A stretch of 64,000 bases of DNA from Kuschelorhynchus macadamiae. Taxonomy: Eukaryota > Arthropoda > Insecta > Coleoptera > Curculionidae. Positions 1 to 10,310 of this stretch are shown here, piece by piece. Under the pieces are notes generated by a model, which ran no database searches, had not been told where the DNA came from, and saw only the letters and a program-made list of their open reading frames with translations. Both the position numbers and the translations under genes were made by a program. The stretch lies in NCBI GenBank assembly GCA_030620095.1, contig JAUTXW010002386.1:62001-126000 (forward strand). The letters are read 5' to 3'. Within the stretch, counting starts at the first letter, position 1; every line of letters starts with the position of its first letter.

Positions 1-388
1 TAAACCAAAATGTACCAATTTTATTAGTTAAACTATGTTTTATTTATTTACCCATCATTTTTAGTAGTATTATTTAGTATTTAGTATTCTATTTAGTGTC
101 AACATGTAGGTTTCAGATTTGTTTATAATTAGGTCGGCCATTTTATACCAATACCTGTATAAGCAGTGTTAGCGATTCTAATACTCTAATGGCAATATTT
201 CAGTTTATAGAAATTGGTAAACTGGCCATTTCATTTTTATAAAAACATGACAGTTGATTAAAAGATTGTAAAATAATTTTCACCTATATTAATTTTAAGT
301 TTAATTGTTTCTAGATGCTTGCTTACGTTCGTCCAACGTAAATGCAGCTTAAATCGTATACAATGGCATACATTGAGAAAAAATAGTA

Positions 389-3204
389 GGGGAGAGTGGT
401 CCACAGTGAGACATGTTCCACAGTGAGACAGTACGACTTCTGAGTCAATGGCAACATCGCTGCTTACGCCCCTCCTTGCCTAAACTTATTTTTACGTGTC
501 GAATCTACGACCGAACGCGTGGGTCATTTAGTTTGTTCTTTTCTGTACAGGAGACTGTTTGTGTTAATTTTACCATACAACTAAATTTTGCATACGTCCT
601 GTTGATTAGTGTTACTCTGATCTGTCTTCACTTTAAATTTTGAGATTTGCGGTAAGTAAACTTAAGCTATTTGTGCATGCATTTACCATTGAACCACTTT
701 TTGTTTATAATCTAGTTTACAAAAACATTGTGAATTTATAAATATGGCATCTGTGGGGCACAGTAAGACAGTCCTAGGTGGGGCAGACTGAGACTCGTCT
801 CAGTGTGCCCCATCTTGCGCTGGAACATTAGGTAAGGTAATATAGCGTATTTTATATTTTTAGAAAATGGCAAGGAATAGAAAAAGAAAAACAAACATAG
901 GAACATTTTCCGAGAACCAAATGAAAAGTGCCGTAAAATTAGTTTTAGAAGAAGGATTTCCATTGCGAAAAGCAGCGGAACAAAGGGGCGTTTCATTTCA
1001 GACCTTAGCAAGGTAAAAATGAAAAAAGGGATAATACTCGTATTACAAACACTATCTTTTTAATTTAGGTACGTCAAGAAACAAAGAAGTAGCGGTGGTG
1101 ATGATGTTAGAATGAGGCCTTTCTATGAATGCCGTCAAATTATGACAAAAGAACAAGATGCTTTGGCAGACTACCTTGGGACGTGCTCAAAAATGAATTA
1201 CGGCATTTCAACTCTGAGATGTCGTCGTTTAGCATACGAAATGGCAAAAAAAAATAATATTCAGATTCCAAATAAATGGTCTGAAAATAAATCCGCAGGT
1301 TTGGAATGGATGAGAGGGTTTTTAAAACGGCATCCCACCCTCAGCATCAGACAACCAGAAGGGTGTAGCCTCTCACGTGCTACATCCTTTAATAAACACA
1401 ATGTAGGAGTGTTTTTTTTTTTGCTAATGGCTCCAGGGTTTGGAATTTGGACGAAACCGGAACGACCACCGTTCAGAAACCTAAAAAAGTTATAGCATGC
1501 AAAGGAGTCAAACAAGTAAGTCAAGTAACTAGTTCAGAACGAGGATCGTTGGTGACAACTTGCTGCTTTATAAGTGCCTTAGGAAACACTATTCCTTCAG
1601 CTATTATATTTCCTAGAGTGCATTTCAAACCGCACATGCTTCGCAATGCACCACCTGGTAGCTTGGGACTTGCAACACCGTCTGGCTGGATGAACAGCGA
1701 GTTATTTGTGGAAGTTATGCGCCACTTTGTATCATATACGAACTCCTCGTTGACAAACCCAACATTATTGCTTCTAGATAACCATGAAAGTCATCTTTCA
1801 ATTGACTGTATTGACATTGCCAAGTCTAATGGAGTCACTATTTTAACCTTCCCGCCTCACTGCAGCAATAAGTTACAGCCATTAGATGTTGGCGTTTATT
1901 TTTCTTTTAAAGCACACTATAACCGAGCTGTCGACTCCTGGCTTATGCACCACCCTGGCATTCCAATGACTATCTATGATGTACCAGAGTGTATTACTAG
2001 TGCATTTCAACATTCTATGACTCCTATTAACATAACATCGGGATTCCGCAAGTCAGGAATTTTTCCTTTTAATGAAGACATTTTTACCGAAGACGATTTT
2101 CTTCCAAGCTCCGTAACAGATAGGCCTGCTGAACCATCTACATCCTCAAATCCCAGTTGTGTTCCAGATGGGCCTGAACCTGAGCCGTCCACATTCTCAA
2201 ATCACGGATGCGTTACAGATAGTCCTAAACCGTCCACATCTTTAAATCTCACCTGCGTTACAGATAGTCCTAAACCGTCTACATCTTCGATCATAAATCC
2301 ATCCAAATCCTTAAATATTGATGCTGCCTCCGCCACTTGTGATAACTCTAAATCCTTAAACAGAACCAAAACACTTTTAACCCCTCAGGAGTTTCGAGGA
2401 TTCCCCAAAGCAGCTCAAAGAAAACGAATTCAAAACAGAAAGCGTGGAAAAAGTTTTATTCCCACAGATACTCCGGAAAAAATGGAGTTGGAATCAAAGA
2501 GCGCCGAAAGACGCAAAGCTAAAGCAAATGTAGTAAAAAGAAATGTAATAGAACAGGAAAGTAGTTCATCAAGTGGCGAAGAAGAGCCTCTATATGCCAG
2601 CTCATCGGATTATGATGTGGAAATGTATGCTCCTATAACCGGATTTGAGGAACTAGATAGGAATGCCACAATCGGCGACTACGTGGTTGTGAAGTTCGCT
2701 GGGAAAAAGTCCGTCAGATATTTTGTTGGCAAAATTTTAAGTGAGATATCCTGTGACTCCGAATATGATATTAGTTACATGAGAAGAAGAAATAAGTCAA
2801 ACAAATTCTTTTATCCAACCATTCCAGAAGTAGCTAGTGTTTTATCCCAAGACATAGTGATGATTTTGCCAGTTCCAACATTATTTGGGAAAACCAAACG
2901 ACAAAACCAATGTGTTCAGTTTAAGGTTAATTTTGGCCAATTAGATGTGCAGTGAACCGTGTCTTACTGTGTACCACATTAAGTCTCACTGTATACCACA
3001 ATGGGGTACAGTAAGACAATTTGCAAGGTTATAAATAAATGTGTCATAATTATTAGTATTTAAGTTTTTTTAGTTTTTTCATATGTTTTTAAGTAAAATA
3101 AAGGCTAAGTTGCATTCTGAACCAGTTTTCTTAAATAAACCTATAACTAGTTTTGAAAAAAAATTAACTTTGTAGAAATCGTCTCACTGTGGACCACTCT
3201 CCCC
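389..3204 (+). mobile_element. pogo/Tigger-like DNA transposon with TA target duplication
   Basis: A perfect 24 bp terminal inverted repeat bounds the element: 389-412 begins GGGGAGAGTGGTCC and 3181-3204 is its exact reverse complement. Both ends are flanked by TA (387-388 and 3205-3206), the target duplication of the IS630-Tc1-mariner-pogo superfamily. Variants of the motif CACAGTRAGAC recur inside both ends (around 418-428, 760-772, 785-810, 2958-3022) and look like sub-terminal transposase-binding repeats. The interior carries one transposase gene on the plus strand. The element is 2816 bp, typical of pogo-like elements with a long C-terminal extension. Confidence 0.9.
867..2955 (+). pseudogene. 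pogo-like transposase, frameshifted
   Basis: Exon 1 (867-1012) encodes an N-terminal helix-turn-helix of Psq type. A GT-AG intron (1013-1068) follows in phase 2, and exon 2 continues with a CENPB-type DNA-binding domain (about 1112-1400). The DDE domain follows in another frame from about 1441. Its three acidic positions are visible as WNLDETG (about 1441-1461), LLLLDNHESH and HCSNKLQPLDVGV, the DDD pattern of pogo/Tigger. The switch of frame occurs at an 11-T run (1412-1422), and the linker before WNLDETG looks about 18 residues shorter than usual, so a deletion plus frameshift has broken the gene. The C-terminal part has short tandem repeats built on PKPSTS and CVTDSP (about 2120-2290), a basic region and a terminal region rich in aromatic residues ending at the stop 2953-2955. 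Not functional as read; a sequencing error in the T run could explain the shift but not the short linker. Confidence 0.85.
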
Positions 3205-3845
3205 TAGACTATGAAAAACAAAATAGCATAATACGGCCATCATTATCTGGTTATTGGCAGTTGTAGTACCTATATCATCTTTGAGTTCTTTGATTCTTAA
3301 AGAATAAGTTATTTCTGCTGTATTTGATAATAATAAAATAAATAGTATTACTTTCCAAATAGGAAGAAATACTATATATTATTTTGTATCAGATACAACA
3401 GTAATACCTTATTCTTTAAGAGTCAAAGAACTCAATGATAAGATTATAAAGCTGCTAATAAACCAGACAATAATGGCCGTATTATGCTATTTTGTTTTTC
3501 ATAGCCTACTACTTTAACTAACAATTAAACTTAAAATTAATATAAACGAAAGTTATTTTACAATGCTTATATTAATCAACTGTCACGTTTTTATAAAAAT
3601 AAAATAGCCAGTTTACCAACTTCTATAAGCTGGAATATTGACGTTAGAGTATTAGAATCGCTAACACTACTATACAGGTACGGGCATAAAATGGTCAACC
3701 TAGGCCTGGTAATTTATGTTTAAATGTTATAAATAAATCTGACACATGTTGACACTAAATAAAATACTTAGTTATTGTCTACTGAAACTGATGGGTAAAT
3801 AAATCTAACATAGTTTAATTAATAAAAATAGTAAATTTTGGTTTA

Positions 3846-4128
3846 ATAGTTTCCCGATAAAAAATTATGTAGCTCAGAGAAAAAATCGAAATATTGTTGT
3901 AAGATAAGGATAACTTGTGAAACATTATTTGAAAGCGAAATTAAACGGATAAATAAAATATACAAGATCCAATTTAAATTTCGGCAGAAAGTTTACATTG
4001 AAAGTTGACATTTTTTTCGAATATTTTGAAAAAAACAAACATGCTTTCACGCTTTTTCTTATCTAAAGAGTTTCATTTTAATCAGGTCACCACAGAAGTT
4101 TGACACTGTCTTTTGTTTAATATGTTAT
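3846..4128. other. Non-coding spacer, nothing recognised
   Basis: AT-rich sequence without an open frame of protein-like composition. It runs from the end of the palindromic element to a probable MITE. Confidence 0.4.
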
Positions 4129-4927
4129 CAGGGGCGTAGCCAGAAAATTCATTTTGGGGGGCCAGTTGGGGGCACAAATAGTTCTAGAGGGGCCTATATA
4201 CAGGGTCTGTCATTAGTGTGTCAAAGTAGCATACTTTCCTACTAAATTTTTTTTTTACATTAATTATGGATAAGTGTAACAAATATGTGCCAGTAAAAAA
4301 ATTAAAACGAATTTTCTACATTTATTTCAGGTTTTTGAATTAAATAACAAATTTTATACAAAAGTAACTTAATTAAACACATCTGAAGAAACCTGTTTTT
4401 TTCACTTTTATTTAATGTACAGTTGTGGAAGTAACTAAAAGTTAAGTTACCTAAAAAATACAAAAAAAAACCATTCATAAAATTAAATTTATTCTTATCC
4501 TATTTTCCGCGAAAATATCTATTACTCTTTGAAGATCTATGTTTTTTTACCAATGACTTCTCAATTGATAAAATAGCCAAGTTTCATAGTCTGTCATTTC
4601 CAATCCTATTTTTCAAAAATGATTTTATTATTCTAAAACTAGAAAAAGTTCACTCACATGAAGCACTAGAGACCGGGGTTGTTACAGCGATTATTCCTGT
4701 TTATATTTTCTTTGTTTTAATTAGGTAAGAGTCAGCATATATTTGGGATTTTTACTAGTAGAGATATTTTGTGTTTTTATGGTTTGAGTATTTTATTTCG
4801 TTAAAAATATTGTGCTTGTATGAGCGTACCATATAATATATTTAGACAGGCTAACGTGGGGGGGTCAGTCGGGACCGCAGGATAAAAAGAAGAGGAGAGG
4901 CGCGGCCCCCCCCTGTCTACGTCCCTG
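4129..4927. mobile_element. Probable non-autonomous DNA transposon (MITE)
   Basis: The left end, CAGGGGCGTAGCCAG at 4129, is matched by an imperfect reverse complement CTGTCTACGTCCCTG at 4913-4927 (13 of 15). Both ends continue into G-rich/C-rich runs (GGGGGGCC near the left end, GGCCCCCCCC near the right). TAT flanks both sides and may be part of the target duplication. No transposase is encoded. The superfamily is uncertain. Confidence 0.5.
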
Positions 4928-5808
4928 TATTTTATATGGTGAATATAACGTTTTTCAAAAAAATCGGTTTTAGTGCCACCATTTTGGAAGAAGAATATAT
5001 CTCGTGAAACAGCGTTGGAAAGGGAATTTTGCACAGAATACGACTATGAATAAAAATATACAGGGTTCCATTTCATATATTAAAGTTTAGGTCAGTTCTG
5101 GTTAAACCAGAAGTTTTTTTTTAATAAGTTACTAAATGCAAAAAGTTTCAAAGCAATATCTGAAAAGGTAAAAAAATTATTGCGTGTACCCTATGTTCTG
5201 TGTCACCTGGTAACCTAAATCTCTTTCTTACAATAAATTATTTTAAAATTCCTTCTGAGATGTTTGCGTTGTGTTGCAGTCACAACAAAAGTAAACAAAG
5301 GTAAACAGCTTAAGTATACATTTTTATGCATAATGTAAACAAAATAGATTAGGTATGTTATTACATATGCCCTATGTGATACTAAATTTTAATTTTGATT
5401 GGCAGTTAATACAAATGGGTTAAGATATAAATATTTCTGATATTAAGCTCATGGCCATTGACATATTATATGTCAATGGAAAGAAAAAAAGTAGTCAATC
5501 ATTATTCATAACTTTACAACGCTACCTCCTGTATCCGATAAAGAGGAGAGATGTTTTATTCTTTGGCAGACTTAGTCGCGGTAGACGTTTATTTACTTTA
5601 ATAATTGAATGAAAACATCACGATTTTATAAAAAATGAAACAGATGTTGGGTCTCCCTTCCTTATGTCTATGGAATGATCCACTAATGTACTATTATTAT
5701 TTTAGATATTCTAAATAAATAGACTAATAACAGATAATTTCAAGGAATATATTTAGGTGTACACAGTGGTAGATTGTTTCATAATTGCCTAGTTGTTCCT
5801 TTTACCTA
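4928..5808. other. Non-coding spacer with a small hairpin
   Basis: No gene is seen. A perfect inverted repeat, CCATTGACATA with a TTA loop and its complement, lies at 5455-5479. The rest is AT-rich DNA of no recognised type. Confidence 0.4.
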
Positions 5809-7817
5809 TCATAAATACATGGCTTCAAATACAGACATCCTTCCAGGTCTATTCGATACATCTGTACATCTGGTATCTATATGGTACATGAACGCCATCA
5901 GATGAACCATCATAACTCGACCGCTGATGTATCCCAAAATAGTTCGAAGGATTGGACTGTCTTCTAAGTTGATATTTAACCATTCGAACCACAATAAACT
6001 TGAGTAATTAAATGCCAAGGAACCCAGTACACTAAAATGTATAATATTTTTTATTATGTGATACTATAAGTATTTTATTTTCCTCGAAGCATATGTAAAT
6101 ATTTTATTTATTTCAGATATCTCTAATTTAACAATAAGAACCTATCATAAAAAATATAAAATAGGAATTCCAGAGAAATAAAAGTAATCAGTAGATTACC
6201 TGTACCTAGAACTTCCCTCATTACTTTACATTCTTTCCTTTTATTAAGATTAAGATATTTACTACACTATTACAATTTATATCAAAGACTTAAATCTCTC
6301 TGATATTATTATGACATCATGTCATTAACTTGCATTAAATGTTAAACGCTGAAGGCGCCACAGGTATTATAAGTAACTCTTTCGGTCGTAATATTATATG
6401 TATATCCATTGTTTTATAGTTTTGTACATATTTTACTTTTATTAACATTTAGACCCATAAGATTACACATTCTTAATTTTAAGGTTGCTTTGTCAACGAG
6501 GGTATTTCTCTTATGATAATAAAGCTTATTTTGTTTGTTCATATAGTTCTCAGACCAGAGGCCCTCGGGAAACACTGTGTTGACCTCAAGCGATATCTAT
6601 AATAACATTATTTGACAGAGCAAGAAAAATTTCACCCAGAAAAAAGCTGGATTTAAAAACCAGTTCAATTTGCACCTGTTTTCTTAATGTACTGTAAGGT
6701 AAAGTAACATTTAAAAAAATGTTATTACCAATATTTTGGCAAATGTATAAGCAAACATGGGCAAACTATATATTTTTTATATCACAAAAATTGTCTATAT
6801 AAAAAGGTTATGATCGTTTTTTGCCAGTTTTTGTTAAATATCCTGATGATTTGCATAAAGTAAAACAACTTTTTTATTTAAACTTACCTTCAAACTGCTA
6901 CAGGATCCGGTGGGTCAAAATATATGTGAAAGATTCCATTCTATATTATTAAAGATAATTATTCTTACCTAAATGTAAATCTGTGAATTGGTATTAGAGG
7001 CCTTAATGAGGGTCGAGATATAATCATCACAGTTATTCCATATACCATATTCCACAATAAAAAGTTATATGGATTGGCACTAGTAACACTAGAAGAAAGG
7101 TAGGTATAAGTCATTGATTGATAAATGATCACTGTCTAGATGTTTTGCTGAAAGCTGATGAGTTGAAAACTACGACTCGCTTAGACAAAAGTTTCATCAG
7201 ACTAAGTAAATATGGCAATTCTTTTTCAGACATTCCTTTGTAACCATTTTGACGTTTTGTAGGAGTGTGAATTCTGTGGTGAAGTATGTGTATTTTTATA
7301 TACTCTTAATTAAGTTATTTTTTTTCTCTATCTCACATATTTGTATGTAATATTTATAATCGATTAATCCTTAAACCTGCTGACAGAACAACCATACATA
7401 AGCCTTTCAACAATATACAAAACAACAAAATCTATACTGAAGATATAATAGAGTAAAATAAGTTGCTGTAAGTAGGTATACAATGTAGCCAGACACAATT
7501 TTAATAGCTTGAACTACCTACAACAGCAATTTGCAGTTAACCGAACTGGTTTGCCAAGGAGTAATAAGTAAAGAACCATTTTCATTTTGCGCCCAAATAT
7601 CTAACTTAAAATGTTTTACATATTCCATAAAATCACTCGAATAGGTTTTGTTAATACCAAATATAATATTTACTTACTACTCAAAAATAGAAGGATTCAC
7701 AGCATATATAGACATCAAACAATATGCAAACCGACCTTGGAAACTTGCCACTTCACAGAATGCCTTCAGAAATTCATCTCGAGCTTCTTCATCAGATTGT
7801 GTGCCCTGCTCAGGCAT
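5809..7817 (-). CDS. Small membrane protein, copy B of a tandem pair (149 aa, 3 exons)
   Basis: Coding exons on the minus strand are 7817-7678, 7088-6969 and 5998-5809. Both introns are GT-AG and both are phase 2. The start at 7817-7815 is the first ATG after an in-frame stop. The protein begins MPEQGTQSDEEARDEFLK, an acidic N-terminus. It has a hydrophobic stretch around residues 31-43, another around 57-70 (FLLWNMVYGITVMIIS) and a weaker one near 110-130. It aligns with copy A through QG...Y...S..V.NPS, then LL[W/F]N, then RP.L..L.P, and both intron positions fall at equivalent places. Exon 3 is the least certain part: it rests on phase, length and a weaker acceptor. I do not recognise the family; two or three membrane segments are inferred. 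The 960 bp second intron holds nothing recognisable. Confidence 0.6.
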
Positions 7818-7974
7818 TTTCCTACCCCATACTTATAATTTTAAAAATATTTTTGCATTGTGTTATTCTATAAAAGTTAACTCTGTCATTGTCAAAGTAC
7901 CTACTTTTCAAAAATTGAAGTGTGTTAAGATCTGCAAATAAAACATTTTTTTTTTACTTAAAAAAACTACTAGT

Positions 7975-7980
7975 TTTATT
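7975..7980 (-). terminator. Poly(A) signal of membrane protein copy A
   Basis: Reverse-complement AATAAA about 100 bp after the stop of the gene at 8080-8935, and upstream of copy B's start at 7817. Confidence 0.5.
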
Positions 7981-8079
7981 CAAAACAGTTCTTGTTTGGG
8001 TACATTAAGTATTAAAATGGCTAAAAAAAATAACAAATTACATACAGATAACTATACAACCCTTAAAATTAATAATAAA

Positions 8080-8935
8080 TTAAGACTTTTTGGTTGCTAA
8101 AGCATCTACTGTTGAAACATAGCTCTTGCCAATTTTTATCAATGCCAGACCAGATCCTACCCCACATGCTGTGCAAAGGGCTACATTCTGGGGCACAACA
8201 CTCCTTATAATAGCCCAAATCAATACTGAGCCGAGAGAGAATGTTACTGCACCAAACGAACTAAAATAATAACAAATATTTGTTAAGTTTTTTGTCAGTT
8301 TATACAGGCAAATTACATAAAATAAAAATAATGTAAGAGTAAAATTATGTGAATATTATTAGACTTTATACAGGCAAATAAGATAAAACAAGATAAACTG
8401 ATGCGCTTAAAGATGGTGAAATTTCATCTTTTATTTTTATGTTTAAAAGAATATCTTCTTCATAAAAATTATTTTTATTTGCCCTATGAAAGGCAAACTC
8501 ATCAACTCTTAATTAATTTCTTTTTTATATGTCTGTATAAATCATTAATTGCTTCTTACCTATATAGAAGTTTACCCTTTGTAGGTAAATCAGCTAAATG
8601 AGGTCTGTTAAACAAGTACAATCCAGATCCAACTAAGGTATTGAAGAGAAGTATGTTTGTAATATCTCGCTTTGGAAATACTCTGAAAGTTGCACAATGT
8701 TAATTCTCAATTCCAGGTAACAAAATATAGCCCAAGAAGATTATATAAACATTTTACGATTAGAATAATTACAGTATTACCTTAGCACCAAAGACGGATT
8801 CATTACATTCACTGAAAGAGCTGTATAGCTTAGCACTCCTTGAGCCGGGGCATAGAAGAAGAGCAAGTTCTGTGAAGTAAAAGGTTTCAGCCCCAATTTA
8901 CTACAGAGAGATACTTTCGATTCTGAAGCAGACAT
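8080..8935 (-). CDS. Small membrane protein, copy A of a tandem pair (152 aa, 3 exons)
   Basis: Coding exons on the minus strand are 8935-8781, 8682-8560 and 8260-8080, joined by two GT-AG introns in phase 2 (98 and 299 bp). The sum is exactly 153 codons with the stop. The protein starts MSASESKVSLCSKLGLKP and has hydrophobic segments around residues 60-72 (LLFNTLVGSGLYLF), 94-117 (FGAVTFSLGSVLIWAIIRSV) and 119-136 (NVALCTACGVGSGLALIK), so a three-pass membrane protein is likely. The C-terminus ends in AT..KKS, lysine-rich. Copy B follows about 260 bp downstream of the stop in the same orientation. A reverse-strand AATAAA (7980-7975) lies about 100 bp past the stop. The function is unknown to me; an organelle-membrane or ER location is possible but not shown. 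Confidence 0.75.
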
Positions 8936-9885
8936 TGTGTTTAACTTTTATATGAGTATCACGTGAAAATTTCGATTCTGTCCTCAAAAAATTTTCCAAA
9001 AATAAATTCAAATCGACATAAAATTGACTTTGAAAATTTCTTCTTCCTTTTCTTGTAGTTCTTTTCTGATCTCTTACTTTCCATTCTTTGGCCAACCGAT
9101 GTTCTACTAAGATACTTTTCCAGTTCGTAATAAAAATCCTTACATGTTATCGGGCTCAAAAACTCATAACTTTTTTTATCAACAAACATGAACGGGAAAT
9201 GTTTATCTCAAATATTTAAAAGTACCACGTGTATTTAATCTGATTGCATGTGCACAAATACATTTAATATCAATCTAAATAAAATTCATTCGCTTCTATT
9301 TTGCTTTAAGTATTAAAAGATATTCTTATCACCATAACGTGCAAGATAAAGCTTGTCAATTTTACTAAACTATTTATTTCAATCTGTCAGCCATTTCCTA
9401 GAACCTTATATTCACAAAATATTTTTTTACCCCGCAAACAAAAGCATTTTTCTTTGAACTATGGAAATATACAAAAAAACCTTTTTTTAACGCAGCCATG
9501 ACTTTTAATTCATACATCCTCGTCTTTAGTTCTGAGAAACGAAACACCAAGTCATGCAATACTATCAATAAAGTATTATTCTTCTCTTTGATACACTTTT
9601 TACTCACGAGCCATTTATCCTAGTTGGGATATCTTGACGTCCTCCCAATCATACATTCTAAAATTAATTTTTTATTTGCATCTCTTTCCCTTTGACGCAC
9701 TTTATCACGCCTTATCTCATTAAATTTGATTGGTTAGGTAAAAAAGTTGCAGCAGGGTAAGAAAGGGTTTGAAACGGTGCCTATTTTAAATTCACATAGG
9801 CAGTATAAGTTGTTTTAAAATAAGCTAGAAATCCGGCGTTGTACTTTGCTATTGGTAGCGCAATTCTTAGGTTTTTACATACTAG
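8936..9885. other. Intergenic DNA, no gene seen
   Basis: It contains the presumed promoter of copy A at its left edge. Short open frames here (for example minus strand 9189-8959, lysine-rich) show no family resemblance and no splice context. Confidence 0.4.
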
Positions 9886-10140
9886 CCTAAGCACCTTAGT
9901 TCAATAAATATAAAATAGCGGAAAGTTTTGTAAGAGTTTTGATATTTGGTCCCTTTATGTTTTTGGGGTCGATAAATACGGATCTGAGGTTTGCCATGTC
10001 CGATTTTTCCCGGAAACATGTTTTTTTTGCAAAAAACTTCGAAATTTTTTCTTTTTTTTTTGTTTTTTGGCACATAACTCGAAAACTATACGTTTTTTGG
10101 AGAAAGTCCTTTAATACAAAATTAAAGTCGATAATATTTC
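9886..10140 (+). repeat. Left long inverted repeat of the 9886-14560 element
   Basis: Reverse-complement similarity to 14335-14560, with mismatches and small indels. An 11 bp internal duplication (TAAGAGTTTTG) is present only in this copy. Confidence 0.65.
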
Positions 10141-10200
10141 TACAATTTTTATATACAACATTTTTATATACAACAATTTTTCATACCACTATCCAGTATA

Positions 10201-10306
10201 CAGAACGTAACAAGTTGTGGTGTAGAATGTAACAAGTTGTGGTGTAGTGTGGTTAGAACACTTGTATTTTGATCTATCTTCCACCATAGGTTCCAGTGTT
10301 ACGACT
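10201..10306 (+). repeat. 5' terminal direct repeat (PLTR) of the Penelope-like element
   Basis: Matches 12776-12857 nearly base for base from CAGAACGTAACAAG to GGTTCCAGTGTTA. It contains an internal duplicate of AACAAGTTGTGGTGTAG. Confidence 0.85.
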
Positions 10307-10310
10307 TAAC

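Larger units (their letters stand above)
1..3845. repeat. Palindromic foldback-like element, split by a pogo insertion
   Basis: The first 320 bases reappear in reverse complement at about 3520-3845 with scattered mismatches; shared blocks include TTAGCGATTCTAATACTCTA and GTGTCAACATGT. The sequence after the inserted pogo element (3207-3505) is itself a hairpin: its start (GACTATGAAAAACAAAATAG) pairs with 3485-3507, and the centre lies near 3358. Without the 2.8 kb insertion the element is about 1.03 kb of near-complete palindrome with arms of about 500 bp. No coding capacity is seen. The left end may lie outside the window, because the match begins at base 1. It is probably a non-autonomous DNA transposon (foldback/MITE type); the superfamily is not assignable. 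Confidence 0.75.

Noticed and set aside
413..643. 76 aa frame at the left pogo end
   Set aside because: Lies in the sub-terminal repeat zone ahead of the transposase start; no similarity to known pogo proteins.
6960..6990. A 28 bp intron after copy B exon 2 leading to a short C-terminus
   Set aside because: Too short for a spliceosomal intron; the exon at 5998-5809 fits phase and length of the paralogue.
7611..7941. Plus-strand frames of 75 and 97 codons
   Set aside because: Antisense to exon 1 of membrane protein copy B, whose splice phase fits much better.
8959..9189. Lysine-rich 76 aa frame on the minus strand
   Set aside because: Upstream of the membrane protein start; no family signal, no splice context, composition of AT-rich noise.
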